Source: Phoronis australis | Taxonomy: Eukaryota > Phoronida > Phoronidae | NCBI GenBank assembly: GCA_002633005.1 | Contig: NMRA01001119.1 | Coordinates: forward strand, 9,283-40,757 | Reading direction: 5' to 3' | DNA length: 31,475 nucleotides | In this document: in pieces, positions 1 through 13,300 of the stretch | How positions within the stretch are numbered: the stretch's first letter is position 1 | How the letters are laid out: every line of letters begins with the position of its first letter | Notes under the pieces: model-generated | The model's database searches: none | Seen by the model: only the letters and a program-made list of their open reading frames with translations | Told to the model about the DNA's origin: nothing | Made by a program: the position numbers and the translations under genes

Positions 1-2093
1 AGGAAGTGAAATGCGAAAGGCACAACTCGGGGTTTTTACCACGTTAGACTTAGCTGCAGCCCGAGTTCCTGTGTGCAGCAGGGCAACGTCCACTGATTTA
101 TGTTGAAGAGTAAATAAAAACATTTATAACTATTTCACACCTTCATTCTTACTGTTCAGCAAGAGTAATCGTATGAGCGGCATGTATGTTGCTCCAAAAA
201 TTTCCAGTCAATCTTAACAAAAAATTAACTCTAAAAGTACAGCATCTGTTACACACCTATTATTAGTAGACATATTTTTTTCATATAATTCAAAACGTAC
301 CTAGTGGTTGCAGTAGTTCATTTTACAGCGTTGATATATACACCCCAGTGCAACGCATTGGTTTCGATATTAGAAGTTACGTATGACCAGGGTCGGTGCC
401 CCCCCAATAATTTTTACCTTCCTACGGGCCTGTATTTTTATTAAAAATGACTTGAAAAAAGGTTGCCTTCACCTTGTGTGTCTCTACGACTGAAACATAA
501 TTCAACCTGTTCATTAGGTATTCTTGCAGTTTGTTCGTAAAAACTTTTAATTTCTTTCAAAGCATTTTTAAATAAAATACGACCTGTAGCCTGTCAACTG
601 CTCGTCACATCGTCGAATTTTCCCTTATATGGAAAATATGAACTTTCGACTTTGATGTAAACAATACAGTGGCGACTTATAAGCAGCAACCGGTCCAATT
701 GCGAGGCAATTGATGCAAGTCCTAACTGTTTAAAATTAGTTATAAACGTATCGTAGTATTCAAATATATTCTAAAATGCAGTTGGAGTTATTTATGAAAG
801 ATTGTTTGCTTCACTTGCATTATTGCTTCATTCTCAGGGCTTGCACTGACCAAAGACAAAAAAGAGGAAAATTTTCCAGCTGATGTATCGTTCCACAAAT
901 AAACAGGGTTTTGTGACAGAAAAAAATTCTGTGTTGTAAAATTTAACTCAAATAAAGTCAAAATAAAGATAAAAAGAGACAAAAAAGGAGGAAACTGGAA
1001 ATCAAATAAAATGAAATCGAAACCAAAAAAGAGGAACTCCTCTTAAAAGATGAAAATTGCCAGTCCTGATACTGTGCTGTAGTACCATCACTCAAGATAG
1101 CCTGCCTTTGATATCCATCATGTCAGTCAACAGTTTATCGAGTGCCTGCGAGTCCATGCAGGCATTTACAAACATGATGGGGATTAGAAACTCTTTGGTG
1201 ACTCCAGAGTTATTGCATAACGCATATTTAAAAAAATAGTGAATTTTGTGATTTTTTTTTCTGGAAATTCCCTCTCAAGGGAAAGTGAATAACTCCGTAT
1301 TAGACGTTGCGATATGGTACTTTCGTCAGGAACTGTTTAAAGATATTTTGACGAGCTTTCGTGTTCGCTGCCTCTTTAAACGTGGAACAGGCTTGGTACA
1401 TGTAATTGACACGCGCTTGTTGTACCCAGCCTGATGCACGCTTATGGAGACGACGTGTGTGGGATTGGTTATGGAAACGAAATTGTCTTGCTCGATGAAA
1501 ACATGGAAATGTAGGGAGATTCGACTTGTTTAATTGCCATCAGTGGTGCAGCGAAAAAAATCAAGTGCCCAACAAGAATTCGACTTCAGTCGTGGCCGCT
1601 AGAGCAGGCATTAGTCCGGCAAAATTTTAAACCTTTTTTCGTGAGTTTAGACTCGCGCTTTGGCACCTAGTTTATGGAAATTTTCGAAGTGATGGTGGGA
1701 AAAGGGACAGATGGATAAAATGTGAAAATTTTTAAGCCACTATATAAAAAGGTGTTCATGCTGTTAAAAGTATGAAAGCAATGGTAGCTCTTAATTTATA
1801 CATTTCACATCCAGCTGGACAAATTTGCTGCCGCTACTACCGCTGGCCGGACTACCAAACGGTTTTTGCTCGAGTGAAATTCGAATGCTACCAAAAATGT
1901 TCTCCTTTCCCGATTTGCGGTTGTTGGCTAAGGACAGGGGAAAATTCTGTTGCTTACGCAGCAGGTGAGTAGTACGGTTGTTAAATTTTGGGCACTCGTC
2001 CGATGTATTCATAGTTACGATTTCAAATTCTTAGACATCCTATCACGACAATGCATAATAGCTGGCTGATTTGACGAGAATCGGCGGTCTATA

Positions 2094-2272
2094 GTACCGA
2101 CCCACAGTAAGTACCGACCCACAGTAAGTACCGACCCACAGTAAGTACCGACCTACAGTAAGTACCGACCCACAGTAAGTACCGACCTACAGTAAGTACC
2201 GACCTACAGTAAGTACCGACCTACAGTACAGTAAGTAACGACCTATAGGAAATACCGACCTATTGTACGTAC
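2094..2272. repeat. 17-bp minisatellite
   Basis: The unit gtaccgacccacagtaa is repeated about eight times with C/T variants (gaccc or gacct), then decays into degenerate copies up to about 2272. It lies in the 3' flank of LMBRD1. Confidence 0.95.
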
Positions 2273-2789
2273 CATTGAGGTGGTCACAGAACTACAGTGA
2301 TCTCGGATCTGAGCTTAGTAAATTGGCTAACAAAACGTACCACGTGCATCCGCAACAGAATCCGCGGATGGAGGCCGTTATGTTCGCGGTAATAATGCCA
2401 TAACACAATTTGAGTTTTATTTACTGTTTGTGAGATACAAAAAGATTCGCATTTTTGAATAACTCGTGCAATGCCAATGACAAGTGTAGTCGATCCGACA
2501 AGCCCAAGTCCCGGAGAAATGAAGACAAGTTCACAGCACTCTTGGAAAACCATAGAAAGGTAAAATGTGTCTCACTCTTTGTACAAATACATGTACTATT
2601 GCAAAATAATCCATAACGTACATACATGTAACTCCATGGTTACTAAAGGGCCCATCAAAGGGTTAGAATACGACGTAAATAACTCGCCCCTGCGGTTCAA
2701 AAATAGGGGCGGGAATGAAATACAAACGAACTCTTTCGAGTAATATCGTTACGTCACCAAAATCGAACCAACTAGTATGGCGAAAAAAA

Positions 2790-2970
2790 GTCGTTTCCAA
2801 GCAGTTTGCAACTAGAGAGGCGGAGGCCAAACGGGACTTAAAGTACAGAGGAAAACACATAAAAATAAAATCGCCACTAGACGAACACCACTCGTCTGTT
2901 TAAGCAGTTTGTCGAATAGAGAGGCAGACACCAAAAAGACTTAAATATAACAAAATAGCCACTAGGGGAC
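2790..2970. repeat. Imperfect tandem duplication, about 100-bp unit
   Basis: Two neighbouring segments share aagcagttt, agagaggc, gacttaaa and gccactag in the same order, starting near 2798 and 2904. They have diverged by substitutions and small indels. No function is visible. Confidence 0.7.
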
Positions 2971-4249
2971 TCAGATTTTGTCGGTCCCTTCCAAATCAGG
3001 AAAGTTTTGTTGTCACCTCCATAGAAACATGTTTGCTGAGTTTACTGACAATCCATCAAGGAGCTGGGCAGATATGGAGACAAACACAAAACACTGAAAT
3101 TGTTACTAGGGACACACCAGTAATTGGACTGGTCCAAAAATTGCCATCATCTGTTGCTGCTACATTGAAGCACACCTACAGTACTAAATAATGTCATGAA
3201 AATTCTTCAAGCCGTTTAGTAGATACATCAGCTGACGCTGGAACCAGGTCAGAGGTGACAACAATACCCATACACATATATGTGAACTTATAATTATAAC
3301 AGTTAAGCAAATTACCAATACTTTGTCCAAGCTCCTGATAATATACAATGCAGAAAGTTTGAGACTGACCTATTGACCAACTGTGCCACATCACAAAATA
3401 TCAACTCTTAGCTGCAATTTTAAACTACATTAGGTTTCTTCAAGTCACACTAGCAGCAACAGAAGTTACATAGCTTAAATATGCATTTAGCTTCTTAAGA
3501 CAGTGAACATAACATCAAGAACAAATTCAAATTGTAACTTATTTAAAGGCAATTCACAATAGTCTGAATGAATTTAAGCATACATTAAGCATATCTTTCT
3601 TGATGTGCCACCAGCTGTGATCAAGTGTCAGTCAACACCCATTTTGATACACAGGCGGTCTGTTGAAACTAGGCCAGTCACAAGATTCAGATTATTAGGA
3701 GTTGTTGTTCCCTACCTGTTTCATATGATGTGAACAATGATCAACGTGACCTATTTACAGTGATACAGATTACACAAAACATCACCAATAAGTTACATGT
3801 GATATGAATGTAGGCTTAAACACATTACACCATTATTTGTAATACACAATTACATTGCCAACAGTTCAAGCAAGCTGCCATAAAATGGCCGCCATAGATG
3901 ATAGAAATTACATTAATTCATATTTGCCTACTCTGCCCACCTTACTTGGTTTGTCCAACAAAATAAGATTGCATAAGGGGAAAAATCAATTCCATGCTCT
4001 CATATCAAAAAGTTCAATCATGACAAGTGTTTGCTAGTGTCAGGAAATGTCTTGAAAACTGTTGACAAACCTCTAGTATTTTAAAATCACTGGTTACTAG
4101 ACAAAATCCCTTTGACTGTTTGACTGCCAACATACACCGCGCATGTAACACCAGCAAAAAGCAGACAAAGTTTCATAATAAGTAACGAAAAAAGGAATTA
4201 TTACATTCACGACACATATTATGACCCAACTGTATTATTCACAATTAAC

Positions 4250-4372
4250 TCAAGGACGCAGCAGCCTATCATCATCATCATCATCACTGTCAAAATCTTC
4301 CTCATCCACCTGTCCATCAATAGCTGACCTACGACCTTTAACAACAGCTACCACTGCCCCTATCACAAAAAC
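4250..4372 (-). CDS. LMBRD1: LMBRD1 exon 14, C-terminus and stop
   Basis: 123 bp including the TGA stop at 4250-4252; the acceptor is TTGTTTTAG. It encodes VFVIGAVVAVVKGRRSAIDG, then an acidic tail QVDEEDFDS, six Asp and RLLRP. It completes helix 9 and matches human FLIGLIVSCCKGKK ... VDEDSDISDDE. The Asp run is a GAT trinucleotide repeat. D-D-D-R-L-L fits the [DE]xxxL[LI] lysosomal sorting signal. Confidence 0.93.
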   Translation of the reverse strand, partial: VFVIGAVVAVVKGRRSAIDGQVDEEDFDSDDDDDDRLLRP

Positions 4373-7300
4373 CTAAAACAATCAAAAAGAATAGTAAGTA
4401 TGCATTTTCCTTGTTTGTGTGTAAGAAGAGATCACAAAACCAGTCTGTTTACAATACAAAAGAAACTGCAGTGGTTGTACTTACCCCTAAGAATGCCCAA
4501 CTGGCCCAGTAGTATGCCGCTACAAACAACCAAACTGCAGTGGTTGTATTACCCCTAAGAATGCCCAACTGGCCCAGTAGTATGCAGCTCCAAACAACCA
4601 AACTGCAGTGGTTGTACTTACCCCTAAGAATGCCCAACTGGCCCAGTAGTATGCCGCTCCAAACAACCAAACTGCAGTGGTTGTACTTACCCCTAAGAAT
4701 GCCCAACTGGCCCAGTAGTATGCCGCTCCAAACAACCAAACTTTGTAGAAGAAGAGTGTCAAGATTGTACTCATGCGAGTCATAGTGCACTCGCTAGGTG
4801 GTGCTTCCGTGCTGCACCGGCTGATTGTGTTATTGGCGTTCTGAAGTGAAATATTGTCATAGCTTTGATAGGTAGGAGAAACTCTTTCCAACCATGATCT
4901 CACCAGTGTATATGTCAGTGCAAATCAGGGACAGCTTAAGGCTTATCGGAGGCCCCAGGCCCAGATGCCTCCGCAGGTTCCTAAGCCGCAGCTATGTTAA
5001 ATTAATAAACTTAAGGTACTTGAAAGTACATGAACTGGGAGGTTCAAAATAGGAAACAACTTTCCACTTTATCCTAAATTTCCTTTTTACAACTTCCCAC
5101 ATTTTCAAGGCTTTAGAATGCGGCACGATAGATTCTTCTGACGTAAATATAGATCCAATTGGACTGTAAAATAGAATCAGTAGATGAAAGATTGCCGAGG
5201 TGGACTTGTCCACAAAACTGGAACTTCTGCAGCTGAGATCTTTACATTAAACAACCACAGTGGCCACCTTCTTCTCCGAACATTCTCCTCATTGGGAATT
5301 ATTATTAGAGACCCTTTCCTTTTTACACCCAATGAAACATGATTGTTTTCAATCCTCGGACTGATAAACTGACAAACTATGCCCATTAGGTGCTTTTTCT
5401 TTCAGTATCACAAGTGGTCACATCATCACATCAATTATGTACAGAGTAGGTGGTTTACCTTTCAGTATCACATGTGGTCACATCACGTGACCTAATCCAT
5501 GTAATTACAGGCCCAGGCCAGGGCAGCAATCTTTCAGACTTGTAATGACAAGAACACATGATGTGACCACATAGACTCCTTAGGGTACCTGCTTTAAGCA
5601 GACACAGAAACACAGTTTGCATTGATCACTTATATTTACGAACTGCAAATATCTGCTTTAATGGTATTCGTTTGCAGCTACAAAACTTGTATTTTGTTTG
5701 GAAATGGCTGAAGGTCCAGCAAAAGGATTGTCATAACTTGATGGCTTTGGAATTCCAACTTGTTAGGAGGCAAGGCAATTTGAAATTGCTTTGGGGCCTC
5801 CTTAAGACATTTCTACAAAGGAGTTCTAACGAATTTTATCCAAACTTAAGGAATTTGTGTTTTACATCCACTCCTGAAAAATTAGGCCACCAAAAGGTCA
5901 ATTGTCCCAAAATCAAGTGCATTTTTACTGACAACATTTCACCTGCATTGTGTCAGAAGCATCAAGTTTAGGAAATTAGATGGCAATAATTTACATCCGC
6001 TGCTACTTGGTGTACATTCTACTTATTCATTTGGTGTCAAACGTATCCCCAGGCCTGCTGTCTAGATGACTTGAAAACATGAAAAATATTTTAAATCATG
6101 AATTTAGGACGCATGAAATGTGGTGCTTTTTGGAGCAACCTTTGTGTCTGACTACACAGCAAACTGAATATTTTCTCAAAATAGGATCAGGCGTGTAGTC
6201 AGCAGATTTTGATAACCCACCAAGTCCTTGCAGAAAACAAAATTCACTCATTGTTAGCCTGAAATTATACCTAATTGGTTGTGAAAGCAGTTTTAACCAT
6301 GCCTAAAGTTGAAATGAGACCATCATTGGTTCATGTGAACAGAGAGACATAGTTTCCTAAAAAGAATTGCCTTCCATGAGACAGAAGACATGACAACATA
6401 TTGCTTGAATTGGTTATAACATCATGAGGGGTTCGTGAGGAAGGAAGTATGGCCAGCATAAAGTTTTACAGTGACTCGTTCACCTACCAGGTAGTGTTGG
6501 CTTCCATATGTTGAGTAGTCAGGGGTGATCTCATAGATCATTACATTAATGGCCAACACTATATACATCAGAATCATACACATAAACAACAAAGCCTGGG
6601 GTCTGGTTCGCCTGGGACGGATTTTGTACATCTGGAAAATATAAAGAAACAAAGTTCATAAACTAAAAAGAGTATTGTTTCGAGATGGAGAAACATTGAT
6701 TCCCAGTTGATGGCATCGTAATCACCAACTGCGAGCCATAGTACACCACTGACAGTACCTAAAGGTTGACTCTTCATCACAAACATCTGGTTTCAACTCC
6801 AAATGACATGCAGTTTTTCCAATATCAATTAGTTTCATTCCATTGCTATTTTGTCTGGCATCATAACTGACAGGTCAATTATCTACCAGAGTTCACACAA
6901 TTTCTGAAACTAATTCATCAACAGGTAACAGCGAATCAAACCTAAATCATTGATTGAGTTTGTGAAAAATTTCCAGGTAAAAATGAGACTAACTCAACTT
7001 TATACAGGGAATTCAATTTCAGAAGCTAAACAGTTCCAAAAATCCCAAATCCACCATACAGCTGTACACAAATAAGTTTAGCAAAATTCAGAAAAAATTG
7101 GCAAAAATCCAAAAGGAAAGCAGGTGAAAAATAGATGCTAAAATATTTTCTGTGAAATTTCGCCAATTTTCAATAAGAGGAAATACCTTCAACATTAAAA
7201 AATGTATCGAATTCACTAATAGCAACGGTCAACGACCTATGATTTAGAGCCAGTAGAAGTGAGCCACAACTATCAAAACAACAATGAGGTCTTTAAGGAA

Positions 7301-10300
7301 TGTGACATGATCAGAGAGTATTTACCAATAAGAAGCNCCTGCATTGTCGGTGTGTCAGAAGCTGCTACTTGGTGTACATTCTACTTATTCATTTGGTGTC
7401 AAACGTATCCCTAGGCCTGCTGTCTAGATGACTTGAAAACATGAAAAATATTTTAAATCATAAATTTAGGAGGACGCATGAAATGTGGTGCTTTTTGGAG
7501 CAACCTTTGTGTCAGACTACACAGCAAACTGAATATTTTCTCAAAACAGGATCAGGCGTGTAGTCAGCAGATTTTGATAACCCACCAAGTCCTTGCAGAA
7601 AACAAAATTCACTCATTGTTAGCCTAAAATTATACCTAATTGGTCGTGAAAGCAGTTTTAACCATGCCTAAAATTGAAATGAGACTATCATTGGTTCATG
7701 TGAACAGAGAGACATAGTTTCCTAAAAAGAATTGCCTTCCATGAGACAGAAGATATGACAACATATTGCTTGAATTGGTTATAACATTATGAGGGGTTCG
7801 TGAGGAAGTATGGCCAGCATGAACTTTTACAGTGACTCGTTCACCTACCAGGTAGTGTTGGCTTCCATATGTTGAGTAGTCAGGGGTGATCTCATAGATC
7901 ATTACATTAATGGCCAATACTATATACATCAGAATCATACACATAAACAACAAAGCCTGGGGTCTGGTTCGCCTGGGACGGATTTTGTACATCTGGAAAA
8001 TATAAAGAAACAAAGTTCATATTAAATTAAAAAGAGTATTGTTTCGAGATGGAGAAACATTGATTCCCAGTTGATGGCATCATAATCACCAACTGCGAGC
8101 CATAGTACACCACTGACAGTACCTAAAGGTTGACTCTTCATCAAAAACATCTGGTTTCAACTCCAAATGACATGCAGTTTTTCCAATATCAATTAGTTTC
8201 ATTCCATTGCTATTTTGTCTGGCATCATAACTGACAAGTCAATTATCTACCAGAGTTCACACAATTTCTGAAACTAATTCATCAACAGGTAACAGCGAAT
8301 CAAACCTAACTCATTGATTGAGTTTGTGAAAAATTTCCAGGTAAAACTGAGACTCAACTTTATACAGGGAATTCAATTTCAGAAGCTAAACAGTTCCAAA
8401 AATCCCAAATCCACCATACAGCTGTACACAAATAAGTTTAGCAAAATTCAGAAAAAATTGGCAAAAATCCAAAAGGAAACCAGGTGAAAAATAGATGCTA
8501 AAATATTTTCTGTGAAATTTCGCCAATTTTCAATAAGAGGAAATACCTTCAACATTAAAAAATGTATCGAATTCACTAATAGCAACGGTCAACGACCTAT
8601 GATTTAGAGCCAGTAGAAGTGAGCCACAACTATCAAAACAACAATGAGGTCTTTAAGGAATGTGACATGATCAGAGAGTATTTACCAATAAGAAGCCTCT
8701 ACATGTAAATGACCGCAACCGGAAACACACAAGCCAACAGGAATCATGTACATGTATACAAATGAAGCCTGAACCCTAGAGACGAGAAGACACCTTAAGA
8801 TATAATATTATTTTCTACCCAATGCTTGCTATGAATATCTAATGTATCTAGTGTACATGTATGTACAAGCCAAGCTTCTTGTTCACGTAACAGTAATCTC
8901 CAACGTGATACCAACACTAGATGAACCACTTCTGACTCTGGCTAAACTGCCATCTCCAACAGGTGCCCTGCATCGCACTGTATGATTGACACTCATTACA
9001 TAAAAAAATCCAACCAAACACATCTCACGATCTATTAGATTAACTCACCCTTATCCACAAGAACCAAATACCCATATTGCGTATTCCAGCCACCGAGCAG
9101 AAGAAGAAGTAGGCTATGATAAGTCCCATCAACACATAGTCAATAGGAAACACCTACAATCAATGTAAATTGTAAATACAAGAGCGTTGATATGGGCCCT
9201 CAGTGCGCATCACAAACGATGCTGTTTTGTCCTTTTGAGGCTTTTTTATTTTCTTCTTTGGAAGAGAAAACAAAAGATCCAGTCATGGCAGGGTAAAAAT
9301 TCAGAACAGAAAAAGGCCAACTAAACATGGTGAATTGTAGATTAAACACTATTTAGAAGTAACCTACAGATTATTGGCAGCAGCCTGATTTCAATAATTT
9401 AAATATGAAATGGTCATTTACATGACACATAAGTTGTCTTAAACTACACCTCACCCCTCCCCATGACCTGCAGACATGGCAGTACCATACCATACCATAC
9501 CATACCATACCACTTGTTTTTCCAATGCAATAAACCTAATCTGGTGGAAATAATTACATGACCACTACTTACAAACAAAGATTTACATTAGTTAATCAAT
9601 TAACTTGACTATGCTTTTACAAATAGGCTTGACTTGCTGAGTGGCTGGGGTGTACCATGCTGTGGCCAGACCTCACTTGCTGTCCATGCCGGTAAATCAC
9701 CTTGCCTAGCCTAGTTTTACAGTAGCAAGGTCTGTAAATGTCATTCCTGTGTCATCACAAACCATACTCTTTAGGTACGACAACATACAAGTTGTCTACG
9801 ATATTTAAACTTCAAAAGAGGCAAATGTAAGGCATGCATTTACCTTTTCTGACCACACCAATACAATATCTATAGGGTTGGGCAGTTTTCTAGATGACAG
9901 GGAATAGCCATATTTGTAGCCCAGCGAGTGCATTGCTTTGTCTATGCTGAAAAAGTAAACGTACAATGGAACAGCTTCATCTACAGTTACAGTCGGCAAA
10001 CAAAGCAGAGTATAGATGGTTAATGTCGAGCCATGTCTACTGTCTATCCACTGTGTCAAAAACGCTTGATTTGTGATGGCTTTTTTTAGATCTTCCAACT
10101 TGTAACACTATCTAGATACAACAAGTAACACCTGAACAAGCTGAGACACAGGATGTTTATTAATAAAGCACAAAAATACAGGTAGTTCCAGGTTATCGGT
10201 GCAATGAGCCCACATGTGGGGCCACATGCGCGGCCTAAGCACGTCTGATGCAACGTGTACAAGACCACCAGCAATTATTTTTTTAAACAAGCCAATAACC

Positions 10301-13300
10301 CACCAACTGGCTAACACAATTTCAGAAAAGGACACCACCAACCATACTTAATTTGCGGTCAATGTCCAACGATAAATAAAACACTTCTTGGGCTATTTTG
10401 GAACAATCTACTTGAAAGCAGTTCTGAAGACGAATGGAACATTACAGAGGAGTCAAGGTGGTCCCAAGCACACGACTGTGAATGAACTCTATAATAATAT
10501 TATCATAAATAAATTTTGACCTGGGTCTATTTTCACACATATTGACCAGCTGTTACTTTTATTATTGGACTGTTAACTGACAAATATCTACAACATGGTA
10601 TTAGACTTGACCAACCGCTTGAGGTATGATGAAACAAGACCATGAACATTCTGGTATCAATAACTTTGGTCCGCTGCAGATGAACAACTAAACAGTAATA
10701 TTCACAATTATAACTAAATGGATTCCAATAAAACTTTGTCAGACTCTGCCAAACATTGAATAAACGTCTTGCTAAAATAACATGGCAGTTTAGTCAAACT
10801 TTTGGAGCAATAAAACAACATTTTTGTAAAACTTTTAAGGGAATTTAATGAGACCATTAAATCAATGTCTTTACATGACTGTGCCAGTTCTGAATGCCTG
10901 AGAACATCTGACTCCTCTTGTAAACTGCTGATGGCAAGTCATTCGTCTGGTGTGACAACATACACGCAAATTATCTATTAACTGCATCTTCTTACCCACA
11001 GCCTGCGACCACAGTCAAACTCAGTGCATTCATAATATGTTTGAACACAATAGATTGTCTTAACTTCTGTTGTGGCCAGGCCATTCTGATGATTCAAAAA
11101 CTAAAATGCGATCGACAACACTTAACAAAGGATTCAGAATTTTTATTGATGTATCTTCAAACGGTTTATAATTTTTCTAATTATTTTCGACAGCACAGCC
11201 CAGTCAGACCAGATAATTAATATGTAGATTAGAGCAATTACCAAACATAAGACAATTGGCCTTCCAACCATAAATACCACAAAGGAGTTAATAGAGTAAG
11301 ATCCTGGCTACCCTGGTCAACTGAACCAACTTGCTGTCCGAGCGAACACGCTGAGGTCAATGGGCGAACATCCCAATGGTCATCATACCTAGCAGCTAAA
11401 TGTTCAGGAGTAGTGCAGTAAATTGAAGTCATTTCAATAAAGTGCGTGGAGGGACATTGAGATTTTGTAGAGATTTAACCAGAATTGAAACAAAGTCTAG
11501 ATGGTTAGAGTGCTGAAACTTTGTCGAATATCAATACCGAACAGTTGATTTTTGTACAGTGTCAGGTACCTACTTTGTCAAGAGCAGTGACAGAAATATG
11601 AGTAGAGCAACCAAGATGAACACAACGCCAAAGACAATCTGAAACGGTCTCAGCACTAGGAGACATTTGTTGATCAGGCTTTTCTCTTCCGTCTCCAGGT
11701 GGCGCTCTTGTCTGTTGATCAGCAACTCGGATTCTTCCAGCTCAGCCACTTTCTGCCGGTCGCGCCTTGACATGGGCTTATTGCCTCGGTACTGGAATGA
11801 AGCCAGCGTCACATCACTGAGAGGCAGGGGACACCTTACCTTAGTTTTCAATTGTTTGCAGAAGCCCTAAGTGTAGTGGCTGACAGACATGTTGACGAAA
11901 TCATCTCATCAAAAATCAACATCACGTAAAAGCAAAATTGGTTGTATTTCTGACATGTTGCTAGCAAACATTTTGATGAAGATCATCAATTTCAAAAAAA
12001 ATTATATTTTTAGCTTGATTACCTTCATGAGAAAGAAAATTTTCAAAAGATGCTTTTCAAATTTGCTGAACACTACGGTCTGTAGATTACTATGATTAAC
12101 TGGATGGGTAGTTGATAATATGTGCCTTTAGTCAGCTATTCATCATGTCAGCACAATACAAATACAGGGCGATGATCGTTATATTCTTCAAATTAGCATA
12201 GCGGAAGTATGTAACGTAATCAACATTAATGTTTTAAGTGATACCACAGCCAGTACTATATGGATTAGTAATGATGACGTATCTGCCACCATTATGACGC
12301 AATTTCAACTCAAAAAACAGAAATGCACAGTCGCATCACATCACATTTTCAAAAACAATTCTATTTTTTTCCGATTCAGGTAACCGCGGGGCAATTTAGT
12401 ACTTGAAGTTTGTATTAATCAATGTACGCGGCTGGGGTTGAACCAATTGTATGCTGTGGGGAAGGATTAAGGTAGACATGCTGCATAGTCACGTAATAAT
12501 TTTTGAAGTACATACTAATTACAGTGCAACTTGTATCTGGTCTAGTTATTAATATAAAATTGTTTTTAATTGTGGAAACTACATTTGTTTGACTGCATCC
12601 AAAACATCGAACTGGTGTACTAAACACGGGAATAAGATGGGAAAACTGACAAATTTCGGCCAGCCATTGCTTTACAATTATGATTATGCTGCATATGATA
12701 TATGAGGGTCACTAATCAAACTGATATATGAGGGTCACTAATCAAACTGATATATGAGGGTCAATAATCAAACTTCCCTCAGTCATCCTTACTTGATGTC
12801 TTCAATATCCTAACATCAAATAAGTGGTTCTCACACTGGCAGCGTAAGGTTATGCAAGACCTGACTTTGAAGTCTGAGTATTTAGTTATATACCTACAAA
12901 ATTATATGTTAAAGGTATTTTTTTTTCTGAAAATAAAATGCTGTAAAATCAATTTTTTACTTTATAGCAATCTGCCATTAACTTGATCACATGACCACGC
13001 ATTTTTAGTAAAAAGGTAGGATCATGATATGTTAATACTTATAATGAGATCTCAAAAATGCTGAACGTTATAGTGTTCAAATTTGTCATTTTGTTTTTGC
13101 ATCTTTTACTAATATTTTAATAGACCCTGATACTAAAGTCGGTGAAACATTATAAATCAAAGCAACAATTCTACCAGCATTTTGGAGACAGGTTCCTAAA
13201 AATTAGTCTATGTGAAAATTTCATGTGAATCAAATCAGCAATTTCTCAAATTCAATGTTAGCCAGATTTGGACATTATTCTAGGATCCTTCATAACCATA

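Larger units (their letters stand above)
1..4249. other. 3' flank and presumed 3' UTR of LMBRD1; no gene recognised
   Basis: After the stop codon at 4250 no exon with homology that I recognise appears on either strand. The first kilobase or so left of 4249 should include the LMBRD1 3' UTR, but I see no convincing AATAAA on the minus strand close by, so the polyadenylation site is not placed. Contents noted are a 17-bp tandem array (2094-2272) and a roughly 100-bp imperfect tandem duplication (about 2790-2970). Small ORFs in this region look like chance. Confidence 0.6.

Noticed and set aside
1738-1972. Possible + strand first exon: tatataaaa at about 1740, ATG at 1772, GTGAGT donor near 1965
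   Set aside because: The arrangement is suggestive, but the 66-codon frame matches nothing I know and no second exon in phase was found downstream.
4540-4785. + strand ORF with repeated PLRMPNWPSSM
   Set aside because: Antisense shadow of the exon 13 minisatellite.
5672-5971. 99-codon + strand ORF
   Set aside because: No recognisable motif; it runs into the duplication copy A, where the frame is not kept in copy B.
11792-11851. Upstream in-frame ATG at 11851 making exon 9 a start exon
   Set aside because: The extension has no family similarity and a suitable acceptor (TTCATTCCAG) at 11792 joins exon 8 in phase.
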